Source of the DNA: Mesorhizobium onobrychidis
Lineage (GTDB): Bacteria; Pseudomonadota; Alphaproteobacteria; Rhizobiales; Rhizobiaceae
Assembly: GCF_024707545.1 (NCBI RefSeq)
Contig: NZ_CP062229.1
Coordinates: forward strand, 4,941,501 to 5,005,500
Length of the DNA stretch: 64,000 bases
Direction of reading: 5' to 3'
Shown here: one piece after another, positions 13,295-21,342 of the stretch
Layout: each line of letters starts with the position of its first letter
Numbering within the stretch: position 1 is the first letter of the stretch
Notes under the pieces: generated by a model
Told to the model about the DNA's origin: nothing
Seen by the model: the letters and a program-made list of their open reading frames with translations, nothing else
The model's database searches: none
Translations under genes and position numbers: made by a program

Positions 13295-14089
13295 TCAGCG
13301 GGTGAAGCGCGCACTATCGCCAGGCGTGGCAACCCCACACACAACAGCGGGATCCGGACGAAGTCCGCATGATTCCACCATTCTTCGGGACGGGATGTTC
13401 GATGCCGATACGAGTTCATAAATGTGCGTCGCGTGCAGATCGCGAAACACACTGACGATCATGCGAGCGTTGATGTAATTGCCGAGCCCTCGGCCCCTCT
13501 GCGATTCCGCGACCGCAATCAGTCCGCCCCATGCATATCGGTGATAGGCGCTGTGGCAATTGTGAGCCAAGTAGCCATGCGCGGTTGCCGCGACGGTCCC
13601 CGTCTCGTCGCCCACCACTACCGTCGTCGCCGGCCCCAGGGTTCCGGCCAGCAGCGACCCCGAAAAGGGCACCACGCCCGACGCCGCCATGAAGGCCTGG
13701 ATGCGGGCCGTATACTCACCATCCGGCTCGGTCGGCTTGTCTTGATCGATAAGTCCGTCGGGCAATCCCCGGCCGATAATTGCCTCCGATGCCGCCAGGG
13801 CACTTGCCCGGTCGGCCAAGAACACGTCCCAGGAATCGAAGCGGAAGCCCCCTTTGGCCAATCGCGACTTGAGCTCATCCGCCTTGCTTGCTGGTATCAT
13901 ACGAAAGCCGCAGATGCCGTCGCGATTGAGGATCTCGTCGATCAGCGCCCACCCGAACTGATCGGGATCATCGCACCCCATGGTGCGGCCGGTCTGGCAC
14001 GCGCCGGGGGTTGCATTGATGAAGTCGACACTCGCCTCAGCCTGAGCTTGCAGACGCTGCTGAACCTCTGTGCCGAAATAGCCTGACAT
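13295..14089 (-). CDS. GNAT-family N-acetyltransferase
   Basis: This 264-residue protein has its acetyltransferase core in the C-terminal half. AVAESQRGRGLGNYINARMI near residue 190 is the acetyl-CoA-binding motif A (Q-x-x-G-x-G/A), followed by LVSASNIPSRRMVESCGLRP, the typical motif B. The N-terminal 140 residues are unusual for a minimal GNAT and may bind the substrate. They include ACQTGRTMGCDDPDQFGWAL. The substrate is unknown. It is convergently placed with nothing nearby; the ArsR-type operon begins divergently 180 bp away. Confidence 0.75.
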   Translation of the reverse strand: MSGYFGTEVQQRLQAQAEASVDFINATPGACQTGRTMGCDDPDQFGWALIDEILNRDGICGFRMIPASKADELKSRLAKGGFRFDSWDVFLADRASALAASEAIIGRGLPDGLIDQDKPTEPDGEYTARIQAFMAASGVVPFSGSLLAGTLGPATTVVVGDETGTVAATAHGYLAHNCHSAYHRYAWGGLIAVAESQRGRGLGNYINARMIVSVFRDLHATHIYELVSASNIPSRRMVESCGLRPDPAVVCGVATPGDSARFTR

Positions 14090-14231
14090 GGGAAGCCCCC
14101 TGCGTGACGTGCCCTATGGAGTATAACAAGCGCAATGGAATATACAGCCAAGCTGTTTCCTGCTGGAACCAGCTGGGCTCCCTTCAAGGTATGGCGTGGC
14201 GCGCAGAAGGGATTTTCGGCCTCGCCCGCCG

Positions 14232-14271
14232 TTGCATTTGTCGTTCGAATAATATATAGCCATTTGGCTAT
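14232..14271 (+). promoter_or_regulatory. Promoter and palindromic operator of the arsR operon
   Basis: ATAGCCATTTGGCTAT (14256-14271) is a perfect inverted repeat with 7-bp arms around TT. It overlaps the first ATG (14270) of the ArsR-type gene. TTGCAT (14232-14237) and TATATA (14253-14258), 15 bp apart, could be the promoter, so the operator would cover the -10 box and the start point. ArsR-family repressors bind such AT-flanked palindromes, so autoregulation is likely. Confidence 0.55.
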
Positions 14272-14611
14272 GCAAAACATGGCCAGTCTCGATCGAACGT
14301 TTCACGCTTTGGCGGACGGGACCCGTCGTTCAATGATTCATGCGCTCGCTCGAGGCGAGGCCAGAAGCGCCGGCGAACTCGGCCGCCAATTTCGCTCTAC
14401 CCAGCCGACGATCTCCAAGCATCTGAAGGTGCTGGAGCAGGCCGGGCTTATCGAACGCGCCGTTGAGGGGCGTGTTCATCAGTTCCGGCTGCGCCGAGAG
14501 CCACTGCAGGATGCGCAGGCATGGATCGCGCGCCATCAGGCATTCTGGACGGGCGCGGTCGAGCAGCTCGATCGCCTTTTGTCGGAGGGCGCAAACGATG
14601 ACCATCGATAA
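14270..14611 (+). CDS. ArsR-family transcriptional regulator
   Basis: The 113-residue winged-helix protein starts MQNMASLDRTFHALADGTRR. The recognition helix is RSTQPTISKHLKVLEQAGLI (about residues 43-62), followed by the wing IERAVEGRVHQFRL. There is no metal-binding CVC motif, so it belongs to the ArsR group that pairs with SRPBCC genes rather than to arsenic or zinc sensors. The open frame extends upstream to 14135, but the palindrome and promoter-like boxes lie in that stretch, so translation starts at 14270 or at the ATG at 14279. It overlaps the SRPBCC gene by 14 bp. Confidence 0.88.
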   Translation: MQNMASLDRTFHALADGTRRSMIHALARGEARSAGELGRQFRSTQPTISKHLKVLEQAGLIERAVEGRVHQFRLRREPLQDAQAWIARHQAFWTGAVEQLDRLLSEGANDDHR

Positions 14612-15065
14612 GACCGTCGCCGAAGTGCGCAGACGTTTCAGCGCCGCGCCCGAAAAAGTGTTTGCCGCCTTTGCCGAGGCCGACCTGGTCGGAAGATGGC
14701 TGAAGCAGGCACCGGAAATCACGCTCACCATCCTGCAGTTCGAGTTCCACGTCGATGGTGCCTATCGCTTCGCCTACCGGCCGCCGCAAGGAGAAATCGT
14801 CATCGTCGGTGGCGCTTTTCTATCGATCGAGCAGCCTGCGAAGATCGTCTTTTCGTGGGTTATCGAGCCGCCGGACGAGCATGCAGGCATCGAGTCCGAG
14901 GTGACGGTGATCATCACGCCGGACGGCGCCGGCAGCGAACTCGTCATCCGCCATGAAAAGCTCACGCGCAGCGACGCGGTCGTGCGTCACGCCGGGGGCT
15001 GGCGTGGCGCTCTGGACCAGTTGGCCGCGTTGCTCGAAGCACAGGATTTCCAGCATGACCGCTGA
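14598..15065 (+). CDS. SRPBCC (AHSA1-like) domain protein
   Basis: The 155-residue product spans one SRPBCC/AHSA1 domain: RRFSAAPEKVFAAFAEADLV at the N-terminus, LVGRWLKQAPE after the first helix, and the closing helix HAGGWRGALDQLAALLEAQ. These proteins form a deep hydrophobic pocket that binds lipophilic ligands. Co-transcription with an ArsR-type regulator is a widespread arrangement. The start ATG lies inside the end of the ArsR gene, so the two are probably translationally coupled. The upstream open frame to 14463 has no family resemblance and was left out. Confidence 0.87.
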   Translation: MTIDKTVAEVRRRFSAAPEKVFAAFAEADLVGRWLKQAPEITLTILQFEFHVDGAYRFAYRPPQGEIVIVGGAFLSIEQPAKIVFSWVIEPPDEHAGIESEVTVIITPDGAGSELVIRHEKLTRSDAVVRHAGGWRGALDQLAALLEAQDFQHDR

Positions 15066-15420
15066 CGAGCTTGCCGCAAGCGTGCGTGCCGCTCTCGCTG
15101 GCGCCGGTGATATCCGCGAAGTCAAGATGTTCGGCGGGCTAGGTTTCATGCTGAACGGCAACATGATCGCGGCCGCCTCCCGGCGCGGTCTGCTGGTTCG
15201 CGTCGGCAAGGATCGCCAGCACGAAGCGCTTGCCGAGCCCGGAGCGCGTCCGATGGAGATGAGAGGCCGGGTGATGGAAGGCTACATCTACGTCGATCCC
15301 CCGGCGCTGACCGGTGAAGCAGTCGGCAGGTGGCTCCAACCGGCGATCGCCTTCGTGCAGACCCTGCCGCCAAAGCTGCCCGGCCAGAAGCCGGCTCGGA
15401 CGAAAGGAAAACGGAGATGA
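15055..15420 (+). CDS. TfoX N-terminal domain protein
   Basis: The 121-residue product begins MTADELAASVRAALAGAG, then VKMFGGLGFMLNGNMIAAA, the core of TfoX/Sxy N-terminal domains, and ends in a basic tail (KPARTKGKRR). In rhizobia such single-domain proteins are found in ArsR/SRPBCC operons; a role in competence is not implied. The start overlaps the SRPBCC stop by 11 bp. The stop TGA overlaps the ATG of the next gene (ATGA), suggesting coupling across all four genes. Confidence 0.8.
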   Translation: MTADELAASVRAALAGAGDIREVKMFGGLGFMLNGNMIAAASRRGLLVRVGKDRQHEALAEPGARPMEMRGRVMEGYIYVDPPALTGEAVGRWLQPAIAFVQTLPPKLPGQKPARTKGKRR

Positions 15421-15853
15421 CACGCTTCTTCCTTGGTGTTCTTGCTTATGTCGTGCCGACATTCGCGCTTGGATTCGTCTGATCCTTTTCGAGCGCACCT
15501 ACGCGGAGCTTGCGATCTATCGCAGCAATATCATCATCCCGTTTGGTTTCCTGTCGATGCTGATCCAGGCAGTCCTCTTCGCCTGGGTCTACGAACAGGC
15601 ATTTGCGCGGCGGAGCGGTACATTTCTGTCGCTCGGACTGGTCTACGCAGCCTTCGGCGCCGTTCTGTCGTGGAGCTTCACCACGCTGGCCGTCGCCGCA
15701 AAGAACGTGATGGCGTCGGTCCCAGACTACCTCACGATCGAGACGGCATTCACGGTCGTGCAGTGGTTGCTCGTCGGGCCGCTGACCGCTTATGCCTTCG
15801 GTCGATCCTCGTCAGGGGACGAGCAAGTAGGGGTGTCGGAGCTCAAGGCCTGA
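15417..15853 (+). pseudogene. Small membrane protein gene with a frameshift
   Basis: From the ATG at 15417 the frame reads MTRFFLGVLAYVVPTFALGF and stops after 22 codons at 15480-15482. The rest of the same protein continues in another frame: LILFERTYAELAIYRS, IIIPFGFLSMLIQAVLFAWV and two further hydrophobic segments to the stop at 15853. Joining them needs one extra base modulo 3, for example a lost 7-nt segment between two CTG triplets at 15478-15481. The intact protein would have about 145 residues and four membrane segments. It is the last gene of the arsR operon. The family is not named by any motif I know. Confidence 0.72.
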
Positions 15854-15946
15854 CCAACTGACGGAAGGCGACTGCTTTTCCGCTTTGATCGTGATTAGGG
15901 TGGTCAAGCCGTGTACAATGGCCGTCACATCGACGGGAGGACTACC

Positions 15947-16453
15947 ATGCGCATTCGCACATTGACTGTCCTGATCACGCTGCTTGTTGGCACTTGCGCA
16001 TTTGCGCACGCTCAGCAGACAAAGCCGATGTCAATCGAGGTGTTTCCTTTCGAATTGGAAGACAAGAGCGCTGGCGCAGGAATAATTCCGCCGGATGAAC
16101 ACGATAGGCGCTATCTGTCCGAGTCGGCACAAATGGCGAAGGACATGCTCTCCCAGTCCGGGCGCTTTACAGTCGTTGATGTGCCCGCGAGTGATATGCA
16201 GGCGGCTGCTCCGCATGGGTTGCGCAACTGCGGGGGTTGTGAGGGCCAGATTGCCAAAGAGCACGGCGCGTCTCTTGCCTTGCTGGGCGTCGTAACGCGC
16301 GTCAACCGAACAGAGCATACGATGTTCATTCGCATCCTCGACGCTAAAACCGGGAAACCTGTTTCCCAAGGCTTTACCGATCTTCGCATGGGTGCGAATT
16401 ACGCGTGGCCCCGCTCCGTGAAATGGCTGATGACAAACAGAATTCTGCGGTAG
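15947..16453 (+). CDS. DUF2380-type exported protein
   Basis: The 168-residue product starts at the ATG at 15947 (GGAGG six bases before) with a signal peptide ending in CAFAHAQ near residue 22. The mature part, VFPFELEDKSAGAG, then LLGVVTRVNRTEHTMFIRI and the end PRSVKWLMTNRILR, is the pattern of DUF2380 proteins, which resemble periplasmic proteins that hold an NAD- or lipid-binding-like fold; function is not known. A CGGC pair of cysteines lies near residue 100 and could form a disulfide. It stands alone between the arsR operon and an MFS gene. Confidence 0.75.
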   Translation: MRIRTLTVLITLLVGTCAFAHAQQTKPMSIEVFPFELEDKSAGAGIIPPDEHDRRYLSESAQMAKDMLSQSGRFTVVDVPASDMQAAAPHGLRNCGGCEGQIAKEHGASLALLGVVTRVNRTEHTMFIRILDAKTGKPVSQGFTDLRMGANYAWPRSVKWLMTNRILR

Positions 16454-16617
16454 GACGCCCACCACCCAGCGCGCCATCGGGAGCGCGAAAGATCGCCCCT
16501 CAGCTAAAAATCAAAATGAGAAACTGATCGTCGGTGCTGGCCTGCCAACCGCCGGGAATTGCCGCTGGCATTGGCGCGGGCGATGGTTCAAGAAGGATCA
16601 ACGACAGGCCTTCCTTC

Positions 16618-17859
16618 ATGTCCTCCATGCGCCCGCTGATCCCGCTCCTTATTGCCGCCGGCATCCTGCTCGGCGGCAACGGCCTGCAGAGCACCCTGAT
16701 CGCGCTGCGCGGTGCGCAGGAGGGATTTTCGGCCTCGACCATCGGCCTGATGGGCACGTTCTATTTCGCCGGGTTCCTGCTCGGCTGCCTCGTCGTCACC
16801 CACATTATGAAGGCTGTCGGCCATGTCCGCGCCTTTTCCGCGCTGGCGGCGATCGCTTCGGCCGGAACGTTGCTTTTGGTGCTGGTCGTCGACCCGGCAA
16901 TGTGGTGCGCGTTGCGCCTCGCCGGCGGGTTCTGCTTCGCCGGCCTGTTCACCATCATGGAAGCCTGGCTCAATTCCGGGGCCGCCAACAAGGACCGCGC
17001 GCGGGTGCTGGCCATCTACCGGATGGTCGACATCGGTTCGGTCACAGGCGCACAGTTCCTGATCCCGATAGTCGGCGCCGGCGGTTTCGCCATCTTCGCC
17101 GTCATGTCGATCATGATCACGCTCTCGCTGGTGCCGGTGTCGCTCGGCGACCGCTCCAACCCGACCCCGCCGGAAGACGTCAAGCTCGACCTGGCCCGCG
17201 TCTGGCGGATTTCGCCGCTCGGCTGCTTCGGCTGCATTGCCGTCGGTGTCACCAACAGCGCCTTCCGCACATTGTCGCCGGTCTATGCCGAACAGATCGG
17301 CATGTCGGTCACCGACGTCGTCACCTTCGTCAGCGTCGGCATCTTCGGCGGCGCCATCATCCAGTATCCGCTCGGCTATCTGTCCGACCGCTGGGACCGG
17401 CGTTCCGTGCTGCTGATAACGACGTGCTGCGCGCTGCTTGCATCGCTGGCGCTGGTATTCTGGGCGCGCAGCGACCCGTCCCTCAACTTCGTGATCGTCT
17501 TCATCTTCGGCTGCTTCGCCATGCCGCTCTACTCGCTATCGGCGGCGCACTCCAACGACCGCGCCGACAAGGGCGAGTTTGTGCTGATCAACGCGGCGCT
17601 GATGCTGTTCTATTCCTTCGGCGCCATTGGCGGGCCGTTCGCCGCCTCGACGGCGATGCAGTATTTCGGGCCAAGCGCGCTGTTCGTGTTCACCGCCACC
17701 GTTTACGCCGTCTTCGTCGTGGTCATCCTGTACCGGATGCAGGTGCGATCCGGCGTGCCGGCCGGCCATCGCAGTCGTTTCATCGGCCTTTTGCGCACAT
17801 CGACGGTGTTCGCCCGGCTGGCCAAGCGCAACGATGATTCCGACGGGCCTGCGAAGTAA
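16618..17859 (+). CDS. MFS transporter (YcaD-like)
   Basis: The 413-residue product has twelve membrane segments. GNGLQSTLIALRGAQEGFSA in the first loop, GTFYFAGFLLGCLVV in helix 2 and LSDRWDRRSVL after helix 8 match the MFS subgroup of E. coli YcaD and its rhizobial relatives. Start ATG at 16618 or 16627; the upstream part of the open frame is not conserved-looking. Substrate unknown. Transcription continues toward rnd, 100 bp downstream, but no clear operon signal is seen. Confidence 0.83.
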   Translation: MSSMRPLIPLLIAAGILLGGNGLQSTLIALRGAQEGFSASTIGLMGTFYFAGFLLGCLVVTHIMKAVGHVRAFSALAAIASAGTLLLVLVVDPAMWCALRLAGGFCFAGLFTIMEAWLNSGAANKDRARVLAIYRMVDIGSVTGAQFLIPIVGAGGFAIFAVMSIMITLSLVPVSLGDRSNPTPPEDVKLDLARVWRISPLGCFGCIAVGVTNSAFRTLSPVYAEQIGMSVTDVVTFVSVGIFGGAIIQYPLGYLSDRWDRRSVLLITTCCALLASLALVFWARSDPSLNFVIVFIFGCFAMPLYSLSAAHSNDRADKGEFVLINAALMLFYSFGAIGGPFAASTAMQYFGPSALFVFTATVYAVFVVVILYRMQVRSGVPAGHRSRFIGLLRTSTVFARLAKRNDDSDGPAK

Positions 17860-17959
17860 TGATGACGGCCCCATATGTGTTGAACCCGGACAGCGGCTTG
17901 ACGAAAGCCCGCGCGGCTGAAATTGAAGGAGACCTTACCCTTTTGCCAAAAGCGATTTG

Positions 17960-19111
17960 ATGCACGTCATCACCACCCAAGAAGAACTTGAGACCGCTGT
18001 TGCCTCGTTCGAAAAGTCGGATTTCGTCACCGTCGACACCGAATTCATTCGCGAGACGACCTTTTGGCCGATCCTCTGCCTGATCCAGATGGCGGCGCCC
18101 GGGGTGACGGCGCTGATCGATCCGCTCTCAACCGATATCGACCTGAAGCCGTTCTTCAGGCTGATGGCCAACGAGGCCATCGTCAAAGTCTTCCATGCTG
18201 CGCGCCAGGACATCGAAATCATCGTTCATCTCGGAGACCTGGTCCCGCATCCGGTGTTCGACACCCAGGTGGCGGCGATGGTTTGCGGCTTCGGCGACAG
18301 CGTCTCCTATGACCAGCTCGTCCAGAAGATCACCGGCGCTCGGCTCGACAAGTCCTCACGTTTCACCGACTGGCGCCACCGGCCGCTTTCCGAGAAGCAG
18401 CTCGACTACGCGCTTGCCGACGTCACCCATCTGATCGAGGTCTACCAGCACCTCAGCGCCGAGCTGGTGCGGGAGAACCGCGCTCACTGGCTGAACGAGG
18501 AGATGGAGGTGCTGACCGCGCGTGAAACCTACGATCCGCATCCGGAGGACGCCTGGAAGCGGCTGAAGATGCGGCTGCGCAAGCCGCAGGAGCTGGCGAT
18601 CGTGCAAGCGGTGGCCGCATGGCGCGAGCGCGAGGCGCGCGAACGCGACGTGCCGCGCGGCCGGGTGCTCAAGGACGACGCCATCTACGAGGTGGCGCAG
18701 CAGGCGCCGCGCGATGCGGCTGCACTCGGCAAGCTGCGCACCACGCCGAAAGGCTGGGAACGGTCGGCGACGGCAACGGCGCTGCTGGGCGCGATCAACA
18801 CCGCGCTTGCCTTGCCCAGGGAAGAGATGCCGAAGCTGCCGAAGAGTTTTCAGCCGCCCGAAGGCTCCAATGCCGCCGCGGAATTGCTGAAAGTGCTGTT
18901 GCGTATCGTCGCCGAAAAGGAGGGCGTCGCTTCGAAGGTGCTGGCCTCCAGCGATGACATTGACCGCATCGCCGCCGAGGGCGAGGCCGCCGACGTGCCG
19001 GCTTTGCAAGGCTGGCGACGCGCCGTGTTCGGCGAGGCCGCGCTCAAACTGGTGCGCGGCGAGATTGCGATCAAGTTCGACAAGCGCAAGATCGCGCTGT
19101 TCGATTTGTAG
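17960..19111 (+). CDS. rnd: Ribonuclease D
   Basis: The 383-residue protein has the DEDDy exonuclease domain: FVTVDTEFIRE near residue 20 (D, E), VFHAARQDIEII near 80 (D), and a Tyr-containing third motif QLDYALADVTHLIEVY near 155. A first HRDC domain follows (residues 205-290), with LAIVQAVAAWREREARERD, then a second C-terminal helical domain. RNase D trims tRNA 3' ends and other stable RNAs. The ATG at 17960 is preferred to the TTG one codon before. Confidence 0.93.
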   Translation: MHVITTQEELETAVASFEKSDFVTVDTEFIRETTFWPILCLIQMAAPGVTALIDPLSTDIDLKPFFRLMANEAIVKVFHAARQDIEIIVHLGDLVPHPVFDTQVAAMVCGFGDSVSYDQLVQKITGARLDKSSRFTDWRHRPLSEKQLDYALADVTHLIEVYQHLSAELVRENRAHWLNEEMEVLTARETYDPHPEDAWKRLKMRLRKPQELAIVQAVAAWREREARERDVPRGRVLKDDAIYEVAQQAPRDAAALGKLRTTPKGWERSATATALLGAINTALALPREEMPKLPKSFQPPEGSNAAAELLKVLLRIVAEKEGVASKVLASSDDIDRIAAEGEAADVPALQGWRRAVFGEAALKLVRGEIAIKFDKRKIALFDL

Positions 19112-19239
19112 CGTTCGCCCACTCCTTCTCCCCTTTGTGGGGCCCGAAGGGCGGGCGAGGCCCGGGACTTGAAAGCCGCGATCCCTCCAACACCCCTCAT
19201 CCGACCGAGCTTCGCTCGGCCACCTTCTCCCACAAGGGG

Positions 19240-20756
19240 CTAGCGTGCGCACACATCTGCTTCGGAGAGGTGTCAAGGGAGTTTGGTCGGGTAGCAGGTT
19301 TGGCTTGTGGGGTTGGAATCATGTGTGATTCTGTAGCTGCCATTGTTGATTCGGGAGATTTCGACGATGGCTTTGCTGCTTGGATACTTCGGCGACCTGC
19401 GCCTGCAAAAAAGGGGAGCATGGTGCTGGAGCGCATGTGCACGCGCGTCAGCGCGGGCCTGCGCAGGCTGGCCGATACGCGGGCGGAACAGATTGCGTTC
19501 ACGCGGCTGTTTCGCAATCCCCAAGTGACGGTGCCGGAGATCGTGCGCACGGCGGCGGCGCGAACGGGCGAGGCGGCGGCCGGCCGCCATGTGCTGATCA
19601 TTGAGGACAGCAGCGAGATCAACTATGAGGCCAAGGCCTCGCGCAAGCGCGGCCTGGGGCATGTCGGCAACGGCAAGGATGTCGGGCTGTTCGTCCACCC
19701 GGCGCTGGCCGTGGATGCCGCCGACGGCTCGGTGCTGGGGCTTGCGGCTGCCACGATCTGGCGGCGCCGGGGGCAGAAGGCGCACGACTACCAAGCCCTG
19801 CCGATCGAAGCCAAGGAAAGCTACAAATGGATCGCCACCGCCAAGGCGGCCCGCCAGGCGCTGACCGACACGCCGCTGGCTACCGTGATCGGCGACCGCG
19901 AGGCCGACATCTACGAAGTGCTGGCAAGGCTGCCTGACGAGCGCACGCATGTGCTCATCCGCGCCGTGCGCGACCGGGCTCTGGGTGAGCAGGGCGGCCG
20001 TCTGTTCGGCGAGATCGCCAAAACGCCGGAAGCCGGCCGGACCGCCTTCGAACTGCAGGCGCGTCCCGGCCGACCGGCGCGCAAGGTGCAACTGGCCGTT
20101 CGCTTCGCCGCGGTCGCCTTGCGCCAGCCGCGCCTTGGTGCCGACTGTCGCGATCCGCGCGAGATCACGCTCAACATGGTCGAAGTGCGCGAGATCGATC
20201 CGCCTTCGCCCAAGGAAGCGGTGATCTGGCGGCTGTTGACCACTCACGCGGTCAAAACGCTCGCCGACGCTTGCCGCATGGTCGATCTCTACCGGTTGCG
20301 CTGGACCGTCGAACAGCTGTTCCGAACCGTGAAGTCGCAGGCCATCGATCTGGAGGAAAGCCTGCTTGCCGATGGTGAGGCACTCGAACGGCTGGCCGCG
20401 ACCGCGCTGATCGTCGCCACCAGGGTCATGCAACTCGTGCACGGGCGCGATGCCGCCGGCCAGGCCTTCAAGGCTGCACGCCTCTTCAGCCCCGCCGAGA
20501 TCACCGTGCTGGAGGCGCTGATTGCCAGGCTCGAAGGCAAGACCCAAAAGCAGAACAACCCGCATCCGCAACACACGCTCGCCTGGGCCGCTTGGTGCAT
20601 CGCCCGGCTGGGAGGGTGGAACGGCTACGCAAAGGAGCGGCCGCCAGGTCCCGTCACCTTCAGCAACGGCCTCAAACGCTTCCACGCCATCGCCGAGGGC
20701 TTCGCTCTTGCAAATCCAAACTAATCCCCGCCAAATCAGATGTGTGCGCACGCTAG
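19240..20756 (+). mobile_element. IS4-family insertion sequence, 1517 bp
   Basis: The terminal inverted repeats are a perfect 20 bp: CTAGCGTGCGCACACATCTG at 19240-19259 and its complement at 20737-20756. The 11-bp target duplication CCCACAAGGGG is present at 19229-19239 and 20757-20767. The single gene encodes a DDE transposase with the Y-2-R-3-E-6-K signature (YRLRWTVEQLFRTVK). Size, duplication length and signature all fit the IS4 family. Perfect ends and an unmutated duplication suggest a recent insertion. Confidence 0.92.
19321..20724 (+). CDS. IS4-family transposase, N-terminus possibly frameshifted
   Basis: The frame from 19321 encodes 467 residues. Catalytic motifs are IIEDSSEINY (first Asp) near residue 95, VIGDREADIYE (second Asp) near 195, and YRLRWTVEQLFRTVK (Glu) near 325. 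The N-terminus expected of this family, a short FGDxRLxxR-type motif, is not in this frame: FGDLRLQKRGA is read in the neighbouring frame from the ATG at 19367. The two frames meet at an A6G4 run (19407-19416), so either a programmed -1 shift or a decay mutation joins them. From SMVLERMCTRV onward the frame is continuous to the stop. Confidence 0.85.
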   Translation: MCDSVAAIVDSGDFDDGFAAWILRRPAPAKKGSMVLERMCTRVSAGLRRLADTRAEQIAFTRLFRNPQVTVPEIVRTAAARTGEAAAGRHVLIIEDSSEINYEAKASRKRGLGHVGNGKDVGLFVHPALAVDAADGSVLGLAAATIWRRRGQKAHDYQALPIEAKESYKWIATAKAARQALTDTPLATVIGDREADIYEVLARLPDERTHVLIRAVRDRALGEQGGRLFGEIAKTPEAGRTAFELQARPGRPARKVQLAVRFAAVALRQPRLGADCRDPREITLNMVEVREIDPPSPKEAVIWRLLTTHAVKTLADACRMVDLYRLRWTVEQLFRTVKSQAIDLEESLLADGEALERLAATALIVATRVMQLVHGRDAAGQAFKAARLFSPAEITVLEALIARLEGKTQKQNNPHPQHTLAWAAWCIARLGGWNGYAKERPPGPVTFSNGLKRFHAIAEGFALANPN

Positions 20757-20777
20757 CCCACAAGGGGAGAAGGGGAG

Positions 20778-21317
20778 TCAGCGCTGTTTCTGACCCATCA
20801 GGTGAAAAACCGCGATGACGATCGCCGGTATCGCCAGAAGTGCGAATTTGGTGACGATCAGCGCCGAGGCGAAGGACAGCGAATCCGGATTGGCCGACAG
20901 GAAATCGGAGAGCATGCGGGCCACCGCGATGTTCTGCGCATAATCGGCAAGCGTGTAGGGCAGCACCAGGACAAGCGCGAACAGCGACTGGAACTGCGCG
21001 GACAGAGCTCGGAAGGTCCTCAGCCGCCGCCCGGTGGCCAGGATCAGGCTGACCAATGTCAGCGACAGCAGCGCCGGGAACAGCAGGTCGAAGGTCAGAT
21101 AGTGCCAGACCAGAATGATCTCGCTGCCGCGCCGGCCGAGCGCCGTCAGCCAGGCCATGCCCTCGTCCGGGGTGAAACCGGTCAAGCGCAAGTCGAGCGA
21201 CGGCAGGCCGCCGCTCAGTTGGCGGAAATAGAGGAACTCCATCGCCGTCATGGCGAAGAAAACCGCCACGCAGCCAAAACACAGTGCGGCAGCGTGGCGC
21301 GACAGCCGCAGCATCAT
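20778..21317 (-). CDS. Membrane protein, function unknown
   Basis: From the ATG at 21317 the product has 179 residues with four hydrophobic segments (near 10-30, 70-90, 105-130, 150-172). Its loop reads FTPDEGMAWLTALGRRG, and it ends HLMGQKQR. I do not recognise the family. It starts 25 bp after the guaB stop on the same strand, so it is probably the second gene of a guaB operon. The longer open frame to 21479 overlaps guaB and was not used. Its 3' end lies next to the IS-split repeat. Confidence 0.7.
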   Translation of the reverse strand: MMLRLSRHAAALCFGCVAVFFAMTAMEFLYFRQLSGGLPSLDLRLTGFTPDEGMAWLTALGRRGSEIILVWHYLTFDLLFPALLSLTLVSLILATGRRLRTFRALSAQFQSLFALVLVLPYTLADYAQNIAVARMLSDFLSANPDSLSFASALIVTKFALLAIPAIVIAVFHLMGQKQR

Positions 21318-21342
21318 TGCCGTCAGGCTTCGTGCGAGCTGG

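Larger units (their letters stand above)
19134..20773. repeat. Palindromic intergenic element, family B (copy 1), split by an IS
   Basis: Left part (19134-19239): CCTTCTCCCCTTTGTGGG ... CACCCCTCATCCGACC-type core and CTTCTCCCACAAGGGG. Right part (20757-20773): CCCACAAGGGGAGAAGG. Removing the IS and one copy of the 11-bp duplication restores a normal B element of about 112 bp with inverted arms. Confidence 0.8.

Noticed and set aside
19135..19320. Transposase start at 19135 in the flanking DNA
   Set aside because: This stretch lies partly outside the IS ends, in the B repeat; a functional start must lie inside the element.
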